Assembly (NCBI GenBank): GCA_947446595.1 | Contig: CANFGS010000012.1 | Location: forward strand, 1 to 56,648 | Length of the DNA stretch: 56,648 nt | Source of the DNA: Neisseriaceae bacterium | GTDB taxonomy: Bacteria > Pseudomonadota > Gammaproteobacteria > Burkholderiales > UBA11063 | Direction: 5' to 3' | Shown: positions 47,819-56,648 of the stretch, in pieces | Layout of the letters: the number at the start of each line of letters is the position of its first letter | Numbering within the stretch: the first letter of the stretch is position 1 | Position numbers and translations under genes: made by a program | Notes under the pieces: generated by a model | The model's database searches: none | What the model was told of the DNA's origin: nothing | The model's input: only the letters and a program-made list of their open reading frames with translations

Positions 47819-48934
47819 ATGGAACACAAGGAAATAGTGATTGTAGGCGGTGGTCCCATAGGTTTATTCACTTCCTTATTGCTCGCAAAAAAAGGTATAT
47901 CTTCTATCATATTAGATGAGGGAAATACTAGTCATAATGATGGTAGGGTACTAGCTCTATCTTATGCAAGTATCTATATGTTAAAAGAATTAAATGCATG
48001 GCTAAATGAATGCGCTACAGAAATTAATAAAGTTCATATATCCCATAGTGGGCTTGGTGTTAGTAATGTCGTATCTACTGATGTCAATTTACCATCTCTA
48101 GGTTATACTATTAAATATTCAGATATTCGAGCTCGACTATTGAATGAAATAAAGAAGTATTCAGAAATTACTCTTTATAATTGTAAAGTAAATAAAGTGA
48201 CATCTAACAAAGATTATGCAACTATTGAATTTAATACTGATAAGAATGATGGATACTTTACTACTGATTTGGCGATTTTAGCTGAGGGCGGTAAAATAAA
48301 AGTAGATACAATATCGTATAAAGATTTTGATTATCAAAAAAATGCTATTACTGCCGAAATTATTGCAGATAAAAAACATGATAATATAGCATATGAACGC
48401 TTTGATAATAATGGTGCAAGTGTTTTTCTACCTCATGGTCGTAATTTTGTTCTAGTGTGGTCACTACCTAAAAATGAAGCACAGGATATTATTCAAAATA
48501 ATACTCTAATAGATAAACTAAACCAATTACCATTTATGAAACGCTTTGGTAACCTTAAACTAGCAGGTAAGGTTTATTCATTTCCACTTAGATTACAGGT
48601 TGCTAAAACTAGGGTTATAGACAAAATGGTTTTGATAGGTAACTCAGCCCAAACGCTCCATCCAGTATCAGCTCAAGGTATGAATCTCGCTTTTAGAGAT
48701 GCAGAAATGCTATGTGAGTTAATTTCAGATCAGAATTTTAACAAAGTCTCTAATTATGATAAGCTGCGTCAAAAAGATGCAAATATTGTCATAAATTTCA
48801 CCCATGCCTTGGCAAAGTTTTTGGAATATGATAATAAAGTAATAAGTCATATCCGTGGAGCTGGGTTAATAGCTCTTAGTAATATAAAGCCTTTGCAAAA
48901 TATAATTGCTAATAGTTTGATTTTTGGAAATTAA
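47819..48934 (+). CDS. ubiH: UbiH-like FAD monooxygenase
   Basis: This 371-residue flavoprotein is of the UbiH/Coq6 type, which hydroxylates the ubiquinone ring. It has the FAD motif IVIVGGGPIGLFTSLLLAKK and the second FAD motif VLIGNSAQTLHPVSAQGMNL; the GNSAQTLHP form matches UbiH. The central DG motif is altered: LAILAEGGKI has Glu where Asp is usual (A-D-G). A second monooxygenase starts 3 bp on, so they probably act on the same pathway. Confidence 0.82.
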   Translation: MEHKEIVIVGGGPIGLFTSLLLAKKGISSIILDEGNTSHNDGRVLALSYASIYMLKELNAWLNECATEINKVHISHSGLGVSNVVSTDVNLPSLGYTIKYSDIRARLLNEIKKYSEITLYNCKVNKVTSNKDYATIEFNTDKNDGYFTTDLAILAEGGKIKVDTISYKDFDYQKNAITAEIIADKKHDNIAYERFDNNGASVFLPHGRNFVLVWSLPKNEAQDIIQNNTLIDKLNQLPFMKRFGNLKLAGKVYSFPLRLQVAKTRVIDKMVLIGNSAQTLHPVSAQGMNLAFRDAEMLCELISDQNFNKVSNYDKLRQKDANIVINFTHALAKFLEYDNKVISHIRGAGLIALSNIKPLQNIIANSLIFGN

Positions 48935-48937
48935 TTA

Positions 48938-50077
48938 ATGAAGTTTGATATTATTGTAGTTGGTGGTGGTTTGGTTGGTTATAGTTTTGCGCTTGATTTA
49001 GCTCAAAAAAAGCCAAATTTTACTATAGGTATTCTTGAACATAAAGAATACCAAATGCTAGAACATAATAACCTTGATAGTAGAATATATGCTATTTCAC
49101 CAGATAATATTAGGTATTTAGAGTCTTTGGGGTTGGAAATAGATCAATCCCGTGTTGGAACTATAAAAAAAATGGACGTATTTGGGGATCAAAATGGTAA
49201 TATTATCTTTGATAATAAGATAGCGAAGCAGTTATTTCTTGCTAAAACTATTGAATATAATAACCTCCAAAATAGCTTATATCTAAAACTTAAAACAATT
49301 GCAAATATTAGTCTTATTTATGATAATTTAAAAGAAATCTCATACAAAGATAATGATATTGTATTAATTGGATCTAAAGATAGTTATATCTCCAGGCTTG
49401 TAGTTGGAGCTGATGGTGCGAACTCATTTATTAGAGCAAGTTCTCAGACTGAAATTGAAGAGATAAACTATCAAGAGCGTGGGGTGGTTGCTAATTTTGA
49501 ATGTCAATATCACCATAACAACACTGCATATCAATGGTTTAGCGCTCGTGGAGTGCTGGCGTACCTACCGTTATCAAATAATCAAATTTCGATAGTTTGG
49601 GCAACAAAGGAATATCAAAAATTAACTAGTTTAAGTGATGAAGACTTCTCTCTTGAAGTTGAAGCTATGGGAGCTGGTAAATTAGGTAAACTAAAATTAA
49701 TTACCAAAGCACAAGTATTTCCACTACGTTTGTATATGCTAAAAAATATTTATGCTAATAAAATTGCCTTAATAGGAGATGCGGCACATACGATTCACCC
49801 ACTAGCAGGTCAGGGGGTAAATCTTGGTTTTGCTGATGCTCAGGTTTTAGCTACAATTCTTAGCAAATGTGAATCATATCAAGTTGGTGATAGTGTTATT
49901 TTACGTAAATATAATAATTTAAGAATTAGTGAAATTAGACGTATGCAATTAACCTGCCATGCCTTATACCGCTTGTTTGGACTTAAAAAACCACTTTTTA
50001 AAAAGGTTAGAAATAGTGGTCTTAATTTTGTCAATTTAATTCCAGCCGTAAAAAAATACTTGATTAATGCGACCTAG
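48938..50077 (+). CDS. UbiF/UbiI-like FAD monooxygenase
   Basis: This 379-residue paralogue has IIVVGGGLVGYSFALDLAQK, an intact DG motif VVGADGANSFIRA, and ALIGDAAHTIHPLAGQGVNL. The GDAAHT.HPLAGQG form is that of UbiF, UbiI and related enzymes. Which ring position it hydroxylates cannot be told. It follows ubiH by 3 bp and shares its promoter. Confidence 0.85.
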   Translation: MKFDIIVVGGGLVGYSFALDLAQKKPNFTIGILEHKEYQMLEHNNLDSRIYAISPDNIRYLESLGLEIDQSRVGTIKKMDVFGDQNGNIIFDNKIAKQLFLAKTIEYNNLQNSLYLKLKTIANISLIYDNLKEISYKDNDIVLIGSKDSYISRLVVGADGANSFIRASSQTEIEEINYQERGVVANFECQYHHNNTAYQWFSARGVLAYLPLSNNQISIVWATKEYQKLTSLSDEDFSLEVEAMGAGKLGKLKLITKAQVFPLRLYMLKNIYANKIALIGDAAHTIHPLAGQGVNLGFADAQVLATILSKCESYQVGDSVILRKYNNLRISEIRRMQLTCHALYRLFGLKKPLFKKVRNSGLNFVNLIPAVKKYLINAT

Positions 50078-50134
50078 GCGTATTAAAATAGTGTACTTTT
50101 TAACAAGTTTTATAATATAGGATATGTATAATCA

Positions 50135-50914
50135 ATGAAAAAAATTAAATTAATTTCTAGCTTATTAGTAGCTTTAGCAGGTGCAGTTATCATTTCAGGA
50201 TGTAATGGCAGCTCTTTAGGTAAATCACCAGAACAAATTAAAGCTCAATTAACTAAAGAAATTCCTGATCTAACTAAGATTGATGAAGTTAGAAAGTCTC
50301 CAATTAATGGTATCTATGAAGTTGTTGTTGGACGTAAAGTATTTTATACAAGTACCGATGGCAAATATCTTATTTTTGGAAATATTATTGATAGTGCGAC
50401 TAAAAAAAGTATTACTGAGGCTCGTACCCAAGAACTTAACAAAATCAAATGGAGTGATCTTCCACTTGATTTAGCTATTAAAGAAGTAAATGGTACTGGA
50501 GAACGTAAGATTGTAGTATTCTCTGATCCAGAGTGTCCATACTGCCAGATGTTCGAAAAACAAGTTGCACCTAATCTAACTAATACAACTATTTATACCT
50601 TCTTATTTCCTCTACCTATGCATAAGAATGCAAAAGCATATTCTGAGGCAATTTGGTGTAGTAAAGATAGAGCAAATGCATGGGTTCAATGGATGAGAAA
50701 TAAAACAGCGTTACCAACTAATACTAGTTGTGATACTTCTGGTCTGGATAAAGTATATAAAATTGGTGGTGAATTAGTACAAGTAGAAGGAACTCCTACG
50801 ATTATCCTAGCTAATGGTCATATATTACCAGGAATGGTGCCTGCTGATCAGTTAATTAGTCAAATGGATGAAGCTTCAGGTAAGGCTCCTAAAGATGCTT
50901 CAGCACCTAAATAA
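50135..50914 (+). CDS. DsbC-like disulfide isomerase, lipoprotein form
   Basis: This 259-residue protein has a lipoprotein signal with lipobox ISGC, the N-terminal DsbC dimerisation domain (NGIYEVVVGRKVFYTSTDGKY) and a thioredoxin-fold domain with active site CPYC in SDPECPYCQMFE and cis-proline in VEGTPTIIL. It reshuffles wrong disulfides in the envelope. The lipid anchor is unusual, since E. coli DsbC is soluble. A TATAAT lies at 50111-50116. A soluble paralogue follows at once. Confidence 0.88.
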   Translation: MKKIKLISSLLVALAGAVIISGCNGSSLGKSPEQIKAQLTKEIPDLTKIDEVRKSPINGIYEVVVGRKVFYTSTDGKYLIFGNIIDSATKKSITEARTQELNKIKWSDLPLDLAIKEVNGTGERKIVVFSDPECPYCQMFEKQVAPNLTNTTIYTFLFPLPMHKNAKAYSEAIWCSKDRANAWVQWMRNKTALPTNTSCDTSGLDKVYKIGGELVQVEGTPTIILANGHILPGMVPADQLISQMDEASGKAPKDASAPK

Positions 50915-50920
50915 TAATTG

Positions 50921-51673
50921 ATGAAAAAATTATTAACTATACTTTTATTATCTGCTACCATAGCTTTTGGTGCAGATAATATTTCACAAGGGATTAAGGC
51001 TAGTCTTAAAACTAGCCTGCCTGAACTTAATATCGATCAGATAAACCCTACCGCACTAGCTAATGTATACGAAGTGGTATCAGGGCATAAAGTATTTTAT
51101 GTTGATAGTACTGGACGCTATGCTTTTTTGGGAAATATGGTTGATTTAACTACAAAACAAAGCTTGACCGAGTCAAGGGTTGAACAACTTAGTCGTGTTG
51201 ATTTTAATCAATTGCTGTTTAAGTATGCTTTGGTTAGAATAAATGGTAATGGGGAACGTAAAATAGCTATTTTTACCGACCCGGATTGTCCATTTTGTCA
51301 GCGTCTAGAGCAAGAGGTAATTCCTAAATTAACCAATGTGACTGTCTATTACTTTTTGTATCCTTTACCTATTCATGCTAATGCAGAAACTGATTCCAAA
51401 AAAATTATTTGCTCAGAAACTCCTGATAAAACATTCCTTGAATGGATGATAAATGGAACTAAACTTCCAAATAGAAGTGATTGTAAAAATGCGGCTAATC
51501 TTCAAATAATTAAAGATTTTGGGTCTAAAAAAATAGGCATTGAAGCCTCTCCAACAATTATTTTACCAAATGGTCGGGTAATGACAGGGCTAGTACCTGC
51601 TGATTATCTAAATCAATTGTTAACTGAAACAAGTCCTAAACCTAAAAAAATCAATACATCTAAGGCATTATAA
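50921..51673 (+). CDS. DsbC-like disulfide isomerase, soluble form
   Basis: This 250-residue paralogue has a plain signal peptide (MKKLLTILLLSATIAFGA), the DsbC N-domain (NVYEVVSGHKVFYVDSTGRY) and a thioredoxin domain with active site CPFC in TDPDCPFCQRLE and cis-proline in IEASPTIIL. It is clearly related along its full length to the gene before it and starts 6 bp behind it, so it arose by tandem duplication. A TTG one codon upstream of the ATG is possible but less likely. The reducing partner DsbD is not in the window. Confidence 0.88.
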   Translation: MKKLLTILLLSATIAFGADNISQGIKASLKTSLPELNIDQINPTALANVYEVVSGHKVFYVDSTGRYAFLGNMVDLTTKQSLTESRVEQLSRVDFNQLLFKYALVRINGNGERKIAIFTDPDCPFCQRLEQEVIPKLTNVTVYYFLYPLPIHANAETDSKKIICSETPDKTFLEWMINGTKLPNRSDCKNAANLQIIKDFGSKKIGIEASPTIILPNGRVMTGLVPADYLNQLLTETSPKPKKINTSKAL

Positions 51674-51674
51674 A

Positions 51675-52679
51675 ATGAATATACTTGTAACTGGTGGTGC
51701 TGGTTATATTGGCTCACACACTGTTGTTGAACTAATTAAGGTAGGTCATAATGTAATTCTTGTTGATAGTTTATCTAATTCTGATATTGAAGTATTAGAT
51801 AAGATAGAAATAATTACTAATACTCGTCCAATATTTTATAATTTTGATATTAAAGATAGCTCATTATTGGATGAATTATTTACCAAACACAAAATTGATG
51901 CAGTTATTCATTTCGCGGCTTTAAAAGCTGTAGGTGAATCAGTAACTATGCCACTAGAATACTATAAAAACAATATTAGTGGAAGTATTGTATTATTTGA
52001 AATAATGAAAAAACATAATGTAAAAAAAATTGTTTTTAGTTCATCAGCAACAGTTTATGGTGACCCAGCAACAACACCAATTACAGAAGATTTTCCATTA
52101 CAAACTACAAACCCCTATGGATTTAGTAAACTAGTTATCGAGCAGTTGCTTCGTGATATATATAACTCAGATAAAAGCTGGAGTATTGCATTGCTTAGAT
52201 ACTTTAACCCGGTAGGTGCACATAAATCAGGTTTGATTGGTGAAAATCCAAATGGTATTCCCAATAATCTTATGCCATATATTGCTCAAGTTGCTTGTGG
52301 CAAGCGCGAATTCTTGACTGTTTTTGGTAATGATTACAATACACATGATGGTACGGGAGTGCGTGATTATATCCACGTTATTGATTTGGCTATTGGTCAT
52401 CTACAGGCTTTGAAATACTTTGAAACTCATGGGAATGAATTAATTACGATTAATCTAGGTACTGGTGTTGGGTATTCGGTACTAGATGTAGTTAATGCTT
52501 ATCAAAAAGCCAGTGGACAGGTGATTAACTACCAATTCGCGCCAAGACGTCATGGTGATATTGCAATTTGCTATGCTAATCCTGATCTTGCTAATACACT
52601 TCTTGGTTTTAAAGCACAATTTGGAATTGAACAAATGTGTTTAGATAGCTGGAATTTCCAAAAAATATCTAAACTGTAA
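51675..52679 (+). CDS. galE: UDP-glucose 4-epimerase
   Basis: This 334-residue short-chain dehydrogenase interconverts UDP-Glc and UDP-Gal (or the N-acetyl forms). It has TGGAGYIGSHTVVELI for NAD, FSSSATVYGDP with the catalytic Ser, and NPYGFSKLVIE with the Tyr-x3-Lys pair. HDGTGVRDYIHVIDLA is family-specific. It begins one base after the DsbC paralogue. It could feed surface glycans, including those of the transferase pair at 24 kb, but that link is speculative. Confidence 0.95.
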   Translation: MNILVTGGAGYIGSHTVVELIKVGHNVILVDSLSNSDIEVLDKIEIITNTRPIFYNFDIKDSSLLDELFTKHKIDAVIHFAALKAVGESVTMPLEYYKNNISGSIVLFEIMKKHNVKKIVFSSSATVYGDPATTPITEDFPLQTTNPYGFSKLVIEQLLRDIYNSDKSWSIALLRYFNPVGAHKSGLIGENPNGIPNNLMPYIAQVACGKREFLTVFGNDYNTHDGTGVRDYIHVIDLAIGHLQALKYFETHGNELITINLGTGVGYSVLDVVNAYQKASGQVINYQFAPRRHGDIAICYANPDLANTLLGFKAQFGIEQMCLDSWNFQKISKL

Positions 52680-52698
52680 CAAAAAACTGAACTATGAA

Positions 52699-52723
52699 GA
52701 CAGCTCTGTGAATTAGAGCTGTC
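52699..52723. terminator. Perfect hairpin between convergent galE and the M66 protease
   Basis: GACAGCTCT and AGAGCTGTC form a perfect 9-bp stem around a 7-base loop. Neither side has an immediate T-run; on the minus strand TTTTTT follows about 12 bases later. The convergent position suggests a shared terminator. Confidence 0.5.
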
Positions 52724-52775
52724 CAAATGTCTAATATTATGTCCATTGCATCCTTTGGAGTATGTGTAAACAACT

Positions 52776-55073
52776 CTAGAGACTTTTCTTTAAATTAATT
52801 TTAGCCAATATTTTAGAATGCTCTTTATTATCATCATATTTAGAGAGTAATTCAAGCTCTCCACTATAGTAACCAGGTGGTAAATCAAGGTTATCCATTG
52901 GATTATATTCTAGCTGTAAATCTGAATATATGCTATCTGGCTCCATGATCGTTGAATTCATTTCATGCCAATAAATATAATTAGACCTTTGCCCTCGTAA
53001 TTTTATAAAATACATTTTACCTAGCTCATTTGTTACTGGAACCGTTAATTTCGAATATGAACCCCGTAGTTTTGGATAAATAGAAACTGGGCCATATTTT
53101 GGATCAAGCGTTACAAAGCCAACTCCTTGATGAGCATCATTAGAAATCCGAGTGCGAATTTTATAACTTTGATTATTTTCTATCTTAAGGTCTATTTTTG
53201 TCAAAGTTGGCTCAATTTGACTATAGCCATAGCTTTCCCCAATTATTACTGCGCTATTTGGTTCATCTGTAGGGGATACTTCAGGGATAGTTATATCTGT
53301 TAGAGTTGTATCATTGCAAGAAAGAACCGCCTTTATAGGCTTCTTACTTCGAGGAAGATTAACTTGCATCTGATTCATAACATTCTTTTGATTTCTAGCA
53401 TTTTCCAATTTTATGTAATCAATGGTTCTGTCTTTATACTCCACTTTTAGATTACATATATCAGATTCATTTCCTCCTGATTTTAATACTGAGTCATAAG
53501 TATAACCATAGCTACCATATAAAGGCGGATATATATAGCTAGGAAGTTTGCTTTCTGGATCATAATACGCAAGCAAGGTTATTACTGATTCCGCTTCACC
53601 ACGTGGAATAGGCTTAGTATTATCGATTAGAGTTTGATATTTTTGAGTTTGAGAGTTCCAGAAACGATAACCATCAGCATAAATACGATTATACTTTTTA
53701 AAATTATTTTGTATCAACCTGATACTATATGGTGTGTGCTGTGTATATAATGCCCCACTATTTGATGGTTCACCTCCAGCCATTGCATCCCACATAAAAA
53801 CATAGCTCTCTTGAGAGTAATTAGCCTCAGCTTTCCATTTGATAGGGGCAATTAATATATTTGTAAAACTATTGTATTGCCAACCGCTACTATTGCTGTG
53901 GCTATCTAATTTTTCACTATTACCAGGATAATGTCCCAAACCATAAGAATGACCTAATTCATGTGATAATTCATTACCTAAAGTGTCAGTTAGCATGACC
54001 ATACCAGCACCACCGCTCATGCCTTGAATAATTATTCCATTAGCATATTTGCCCTTTACCATCGAAACAGTGTGCAAATTAAATAAATAAGGAGATGTTT
54101 CACTCCCGCTGTTAGTTGTAGTGACTGCATAGTTTGCATTATCAATTCCCTTCGCAATTAATGTTTTGGCTATATACTCACGCATATCACCACTATGTAC
54201 GCCACCGTTTTGGGTGCTTTGATTAGTGTAACTTGTGCCATCTGGTAAAACCACTTTACTCAATCTCACTGGAGAGTAATCGCCAACAATTAATTTGGCA
54301 GCTGGAATCGTTTGAAAATATTCAGCTTTCGCTACATCATCCATTTCAAAATTATTATCACTAGCAGGATGTGGATCTGTGAGCATTCCAATGCGAATGT
54401 TTTGTAGTACTACTTCTGCAGCAGGTGCAAAATCAAATTTATTGAACCTTGCTTCTTGTCGTATATTTGAAGCATCAAGATTTACAACCGTAATTTTCAA
54501 GCCATTACTGACATAATTCCATGGTATTACCGCAGTCCATGCCAAAGTAGAATATTTAACTTTTGAATGCTTATTAGAGATTTGGTTACTTGGTAATATT
54601 TTTTTTGGAGGTGTCATATTAATACGCAAATCAGGTAATTTATCATTAGCAATAATTATCTCGAGGTTGCCTACTTTACTAATTGGAGTGTATAAAAATA
54701 AAGCTTCACGATTTGCAACTATATCGGGCTTATTTAATGCACCATTGCCTGTTGGATACACAACAGTATTTTGCATAAATTGTCCCATTCCTTTTAAGTA
54801 TTCTGCTCCTGAATTATTAGTTATTCCATTGTCAATAATATTTAATTTATCCGTAAATCCAATTGCGGGAACCTCTTCTAGATTATTAGTTATTCCATTG
54901 TCAATAATATTTAATTTATCCGTAAATCCAATTGCGGGAACCTCTTCTAGATTATTAGTTATTACATTAGGATTATTTGGATTAGATCCTTGTCCACCCT
55001 CAGAGCCACCACTATTACATGCAGTTAAACTAATAAACCCACAAAGCAAACTAATTAATTTATTATTTTTCAT
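52776..55073 (-). CDS. M66/StcE-like secreted zinc metalloprotease lipoprotein
   Basis: This 765-residue protein has a lipoprotein signal with lipobox LTAC, then a Gly/Asn-rich spacer. Residues about 40-87 carry a 23-residue repeat (NNLEEVPAIGFTDKLNIIDN plus GIT) twice. The zinc site is HELGHSYGLGH at residues 371-381, the HExxHxxGxxH-type pattern of metzincin-like M66 proteases such as StcE, which cut mucin-type glycoproteins. The region before it (FAPAAEVVLQNIRIGMLTDP) also recalls M66. The C-terminal 250 residues are beta-rich. Substrate unknown. Confidence 0.78.
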   Translation of the reverse strand: MKNNKLISLLCGFISLTACNSGGSEGGQGSNPNNPNVITNNLEEVPAIGFTDKLNIIDNGITNNLEEVPAIGFTDKLNIIDNGITNNSGAEYLKGMGQFMQNTVVYPTGNGALNKPDIVANREALFLYTPISKVGNLEIIIANDKLPDLRINMTPPKKILPSNQISNKHSKVKYSTLAWTAVIPWNYVSNGLKITVVNLDASNIRQEARFNKFDFAPAAEVVLQNIRIGMLTDPHPASDNNFEMDDVAKAEYFQTIPAAKLIVGDYSPVRLSKVVLPDGTSYTNQSTQNGGVHSGDMREYIAKTLIAKGIDNANYAVTTTNSGSETSPYLFNLHTVSMVKGKYANGIIIQGMSGGAGMVMLTDTLGNELSHELGHSYGLGHYPGNSEKLDSHSNSSGWQYNSFTNILIAPIKWKAEANYSQESYVFMWDAMAGGEPSNSGALYTQHTPYSIRLIQNNFKKYNRIYADGYRFWNSQTQKYQTLIDNTKPIPRGEAESVITLLAYYDPESKLPSYIYPPLYGSYGYTYDSVLKSGGNESDICNLKVEYKDRTIDYIKLENARNQKNVMNQMQVNLPRSKKPIKAVLSCNDTTLTDITIPEVSPTDEPNSAVIIGESYGYSQIEPTLTKIDLKIENNQSYKIRTRISNDAHQGVGFVTLDPKYGPVSIYPKLRGSYSKLTVPVTNELGKMYFIKLRGQRSNYIYWHEMNSTIMEPDSIYSDLQLEYNPMDNLDLPPGYYSGELELLSKYDDNKEHSKILAKINLKKSL
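54813..54963 (-). repeat. Perfect 69-bp tandem repeat in the M66 protease gene
   Basis: Two identical 69-bp units (54813-54881 and 54882-54950) are followed by 13 bp of a third. The unit is 23 codons, so copy number can change without breaking the frame. It encodes the spacer just after the lipid anchor. Confidence 0.95.
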
Positions 55074-55192
55074 GTTATTTAACTTCTTTCAATTATTATT
55101 TGTTAATAAGTTATGGGCATTATGATAACATATAAAAACATCACATACTACCCCATAAAAATAGGGTGCTATAAATGTATGGTACTGTATAA

Positions 55193-56401
55193 TTATACCA
55201 TCTTATTTGATGGGCAGAGCTTATAGCCTATAAAAGAAACCATACAAAAAAATAACGAGCTAAGTATTAAATTTGTACTTGGTTGCCAAGGTAGAATTGA
55301 TACAATAAATGATCCTATCCCTGCCGCAAAGTATTGTAAAGAGCTTATTAAACCAATAGCTTGAGCACCATTATTTCCGAATTTATGCGTAACCGCAACT
55401 TGTATTGGCGGGTTTATAAATGCTGTAGCCATTCTAAGTAAAATCACTCCGCAGGTTATTAAAATCAATGTAATTAATCCTATAGATTGAAATGGTATAC
55501 CAAATATTATTATACAAAGACCAACACTTGAAATAATAATTCCATTTTTAACTAACCCCCATGATGGTACATGGGCACGATTTAACCATAACATAATTTG
55601 ATTACCTAGTAGATAAAAAGCTGCAATTACAATAAAGACATATGAATATATAATGCTTGAAACATGGTATTCATTGACATACATATAGCTTGATATGGTT
55701 ATAAACCCATAATAGGAAGCAAAAACACCGCCGATTATTAGTGCTAAAGTATAAAATAAAGGGGTTTTTAATATAGTATAGTAACTCTCGATATATGTTT
55801 TTAGATTAAAATTTGATCGAAAAGATTTGGTATTATGATTAGACTCTTTTATTAGTATAAAAGCCCATATTAGTAGTATTCCTTGGATAATCCCAACTAT
55901 GCTAAAGCAATAACGCCATCCAAGTAACTTTATAATCCAAGCTCCGGCAACAGGAGCTATCGCAAGAGATAATGGTAGGGCGGTTACAAAAACCCCTGTT
56001 GCACCAACTTGTTCATCACGATTCATTACATCTTTAATAACTAAACGAAGCACTATATATATAGAAGCACTACCAATTGCTTGAAAAATGCGTAGGATTA
56101 TAAACATATTTATTGAGTGATTAAGCGCTATTAAAATTGATGCTAGTACTTGAATAGCAATACCTGGAAGTAATATTTTACGTCTACCAAATAAATCGCT
56201 AAGCACACCAATAAATAAAAAGAAGAATGCTTGAGAGTACGTATAAGCCCCTATGGTTGACGACATTGTACTTAGACTAGTATTAAACTCCAGGGTCATC
56301 TGTGGTAGTCCTGGTACGTAGATATCAGTGCAGGCTTGTGATAAGAAAAATAACAAGGTCATTAATATAATAAGTTGGCGTTTATGGTTTTGTAAATACA
56401 T
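55193..56401 (-). CDS. Bcr/CflA-family MFS drug efflux transporter
   Basis: This 402-residue protein has twelve predicted membrane segments. The start of the first half, SQACTDIYVPGLPQM, is the DIY.P.LP motif of the Bcr/CflA (DHA1) group, and GVLSDLFGRRKILLPG is the MFS loop 2-3 motif. Such proteins export drugs or small metabolites from the cytoplasm using proton flow. The substrate is unknown. An extended -10 promoter lies 31 bp upstream. Confidence 0.88.
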   Translation of the reverse strand: MYLQNHKRQLIILMTLLFFLSQACTDIYVPGLPQMTLEFNTSLSTMSSTIGAYTYSQAFFFLFIGVLSDLFGRRKILLPGIAIQVLASILIALNHSINMFIILRIFQAIGSASIYIVLRLVIKDVMNRDEQVGATGVFVTALPLSLAIAPVAGAWIIKLLGWRYCFSIVGIIQGILLIWAFILIKESNHNTKSFRSNFNLKTYIESYYTILKTPLFYTLALIIGGVFASYYGFITISSYMYVNEYHVSSIIYSYVFIVIAAFYLLGNQIMLWLNRAHVPSWGLVKNGIIISSVGLCIIIFGIPFQSIGLITLILITCGVILLRMATAFINPPIQVAVTHKFGNNGAQAIGLISSLQYFAAGIGSFIVSILPWQPSTNLILSSLFFCMVSFIGYKLCPSNKMV

Positions 56402-56431
56402 AATAATTTTTTTAAAAAAATATAAGGTGGG

Positions 56432-56440
56432 ATTATAGCA
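56432..56440 (-). promoter_or_regulatory. Extended -10 promoter of the Bcr/CflA gene
   Basis: The minus strand reads TGCTATAAT, a perfect extended -10, about 31 bp before the transporter start. Confidence 0.55.
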
Positions 56441-56569
56441 CTATCTAACTACAACACTGTAACTTAGATCTTGTGGTTACTTAATAATGGTTGGTTAAGA
56501 ATGTAAAAGCTAGAATACATACTGGAAAATCTTGATAAAATAACTATTAATTATTTTAGGAGATTTTTT

Positions 56570-56648
56570 ATGTATAGAATTACAGGTCAACCAATTAATT
56601 TAAGATATATTGCAACATCAATAAAGCAAGACATTCAATTATCGGAGC
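56570..56648 (+). CDS. Start of an unidentified gene (cut by window edge)
   Basis: An ATG with a strong ribosome site (AGGAGA, 6 bases upstream) opens a frame of 26 codons beginning MYRITGQPINLRYIATSIKQ that is still open at the window end. No signal peptide or known motif can be seen in so short a piece. It is divergent from the Bcr/CflA gene. Confidence 0.6.
   Translation, partial: MYRITGQPINLRYIATSIKQDIQLSE

Overview
This 56.6 kb window is a gene-dense, AT-rich (roughly one-third GC) piece of a Gram-negative proteobacterial chromosome. Lipid A and BAM genes (bamA-skp-lpxD-fabZ-lpxA-lpxB), rpoH, an LpoB/YcfL cluster, YhdP, two UbiH-type monooxygenases, DsbB/DsbC and a class I PHA synthase together point to a beta- or gammaproteobacterium. 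The FdxA sequence and the BamA loop-6 motif IRGYYIGTLGP look most like Neisseriales, so a low-GC Neisseriales relative (Aquella-like) is my best guess. That placement is inference. I saw no rRNA, tRNA or CRISPR array.

Layout. 1-140: tail of an IS30-family transposase. 229-3562: PHB genes phaC and phaA, then ferredoxin fdxA. 3611-10884: rpoH, then the outer-membrane/lipid A run bamA-skp-lpxD-fabZ-lpxA-lpxB. 10958-13520: grpE and dnaK, each preceded by a sigma32-like promoter, ending in a strong bidirectional terminator shared with a convergent FUSC-family membrane protein. 14852-18172: an rRNA pseudouridine synthase, then hemC-hemD-hemX. 18202-25475: ftsK running into an LpoB-type lipoprotein cluster (lpoB, a CsgG-like protein, a COG3014-like lipoprotein, ycfL), then a sugar aminotransferase and a small phosphoglycosyl transferase. 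25551-30980: hemA-prfA-HAD-rsmG-parA-parB.

31116-34703 (minus strand): dsbB, rubredoxin (missed by a 60-residue cutoff), oligopeptidase A and an LpxO-like hydroxylase. 34802-40029: the PEP synthase regulator ppsR, a secreted HAD phosphatase-like protein lacking its nucleophile, and YhdP. 40030-46076 is the most accessory part: a duplicated leader, a small Cys-rich secreted protein, a 1593-residue RHS/YD-repeat protein with an unrecognised C-terminal domain, and a possible decayed transposase remnant. 46077-52679: deaD (minus), two ubiquinone-type hydroxylases, tandem DsbC paralogues and galE. 52776-56401 (minus): an M66/StcE-like lipoprotein metalloprotease with a perfect 69-bp tandem repeat, and a Bcr/CflA transporter. 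The window ends a few codons into another gene.

Points that cross genes: (i) a dispersed hairpin repeat family in three gaps around COG3014/ycfL, parA/parB and downstream of parB, with fixed flanks and changing but still complementary stems; (ii) repeated use of extended -10 promoters TGnTATAAT, with hemA and ppsR sharing an identical 17-nt promoter core; (iii) the heat-shock sigma factor and two likely targets lie within 10 kb. The best candidate for an undescribed system is the RHS protein plus its small Cys-rich secreted partner behind a duplicated leader.
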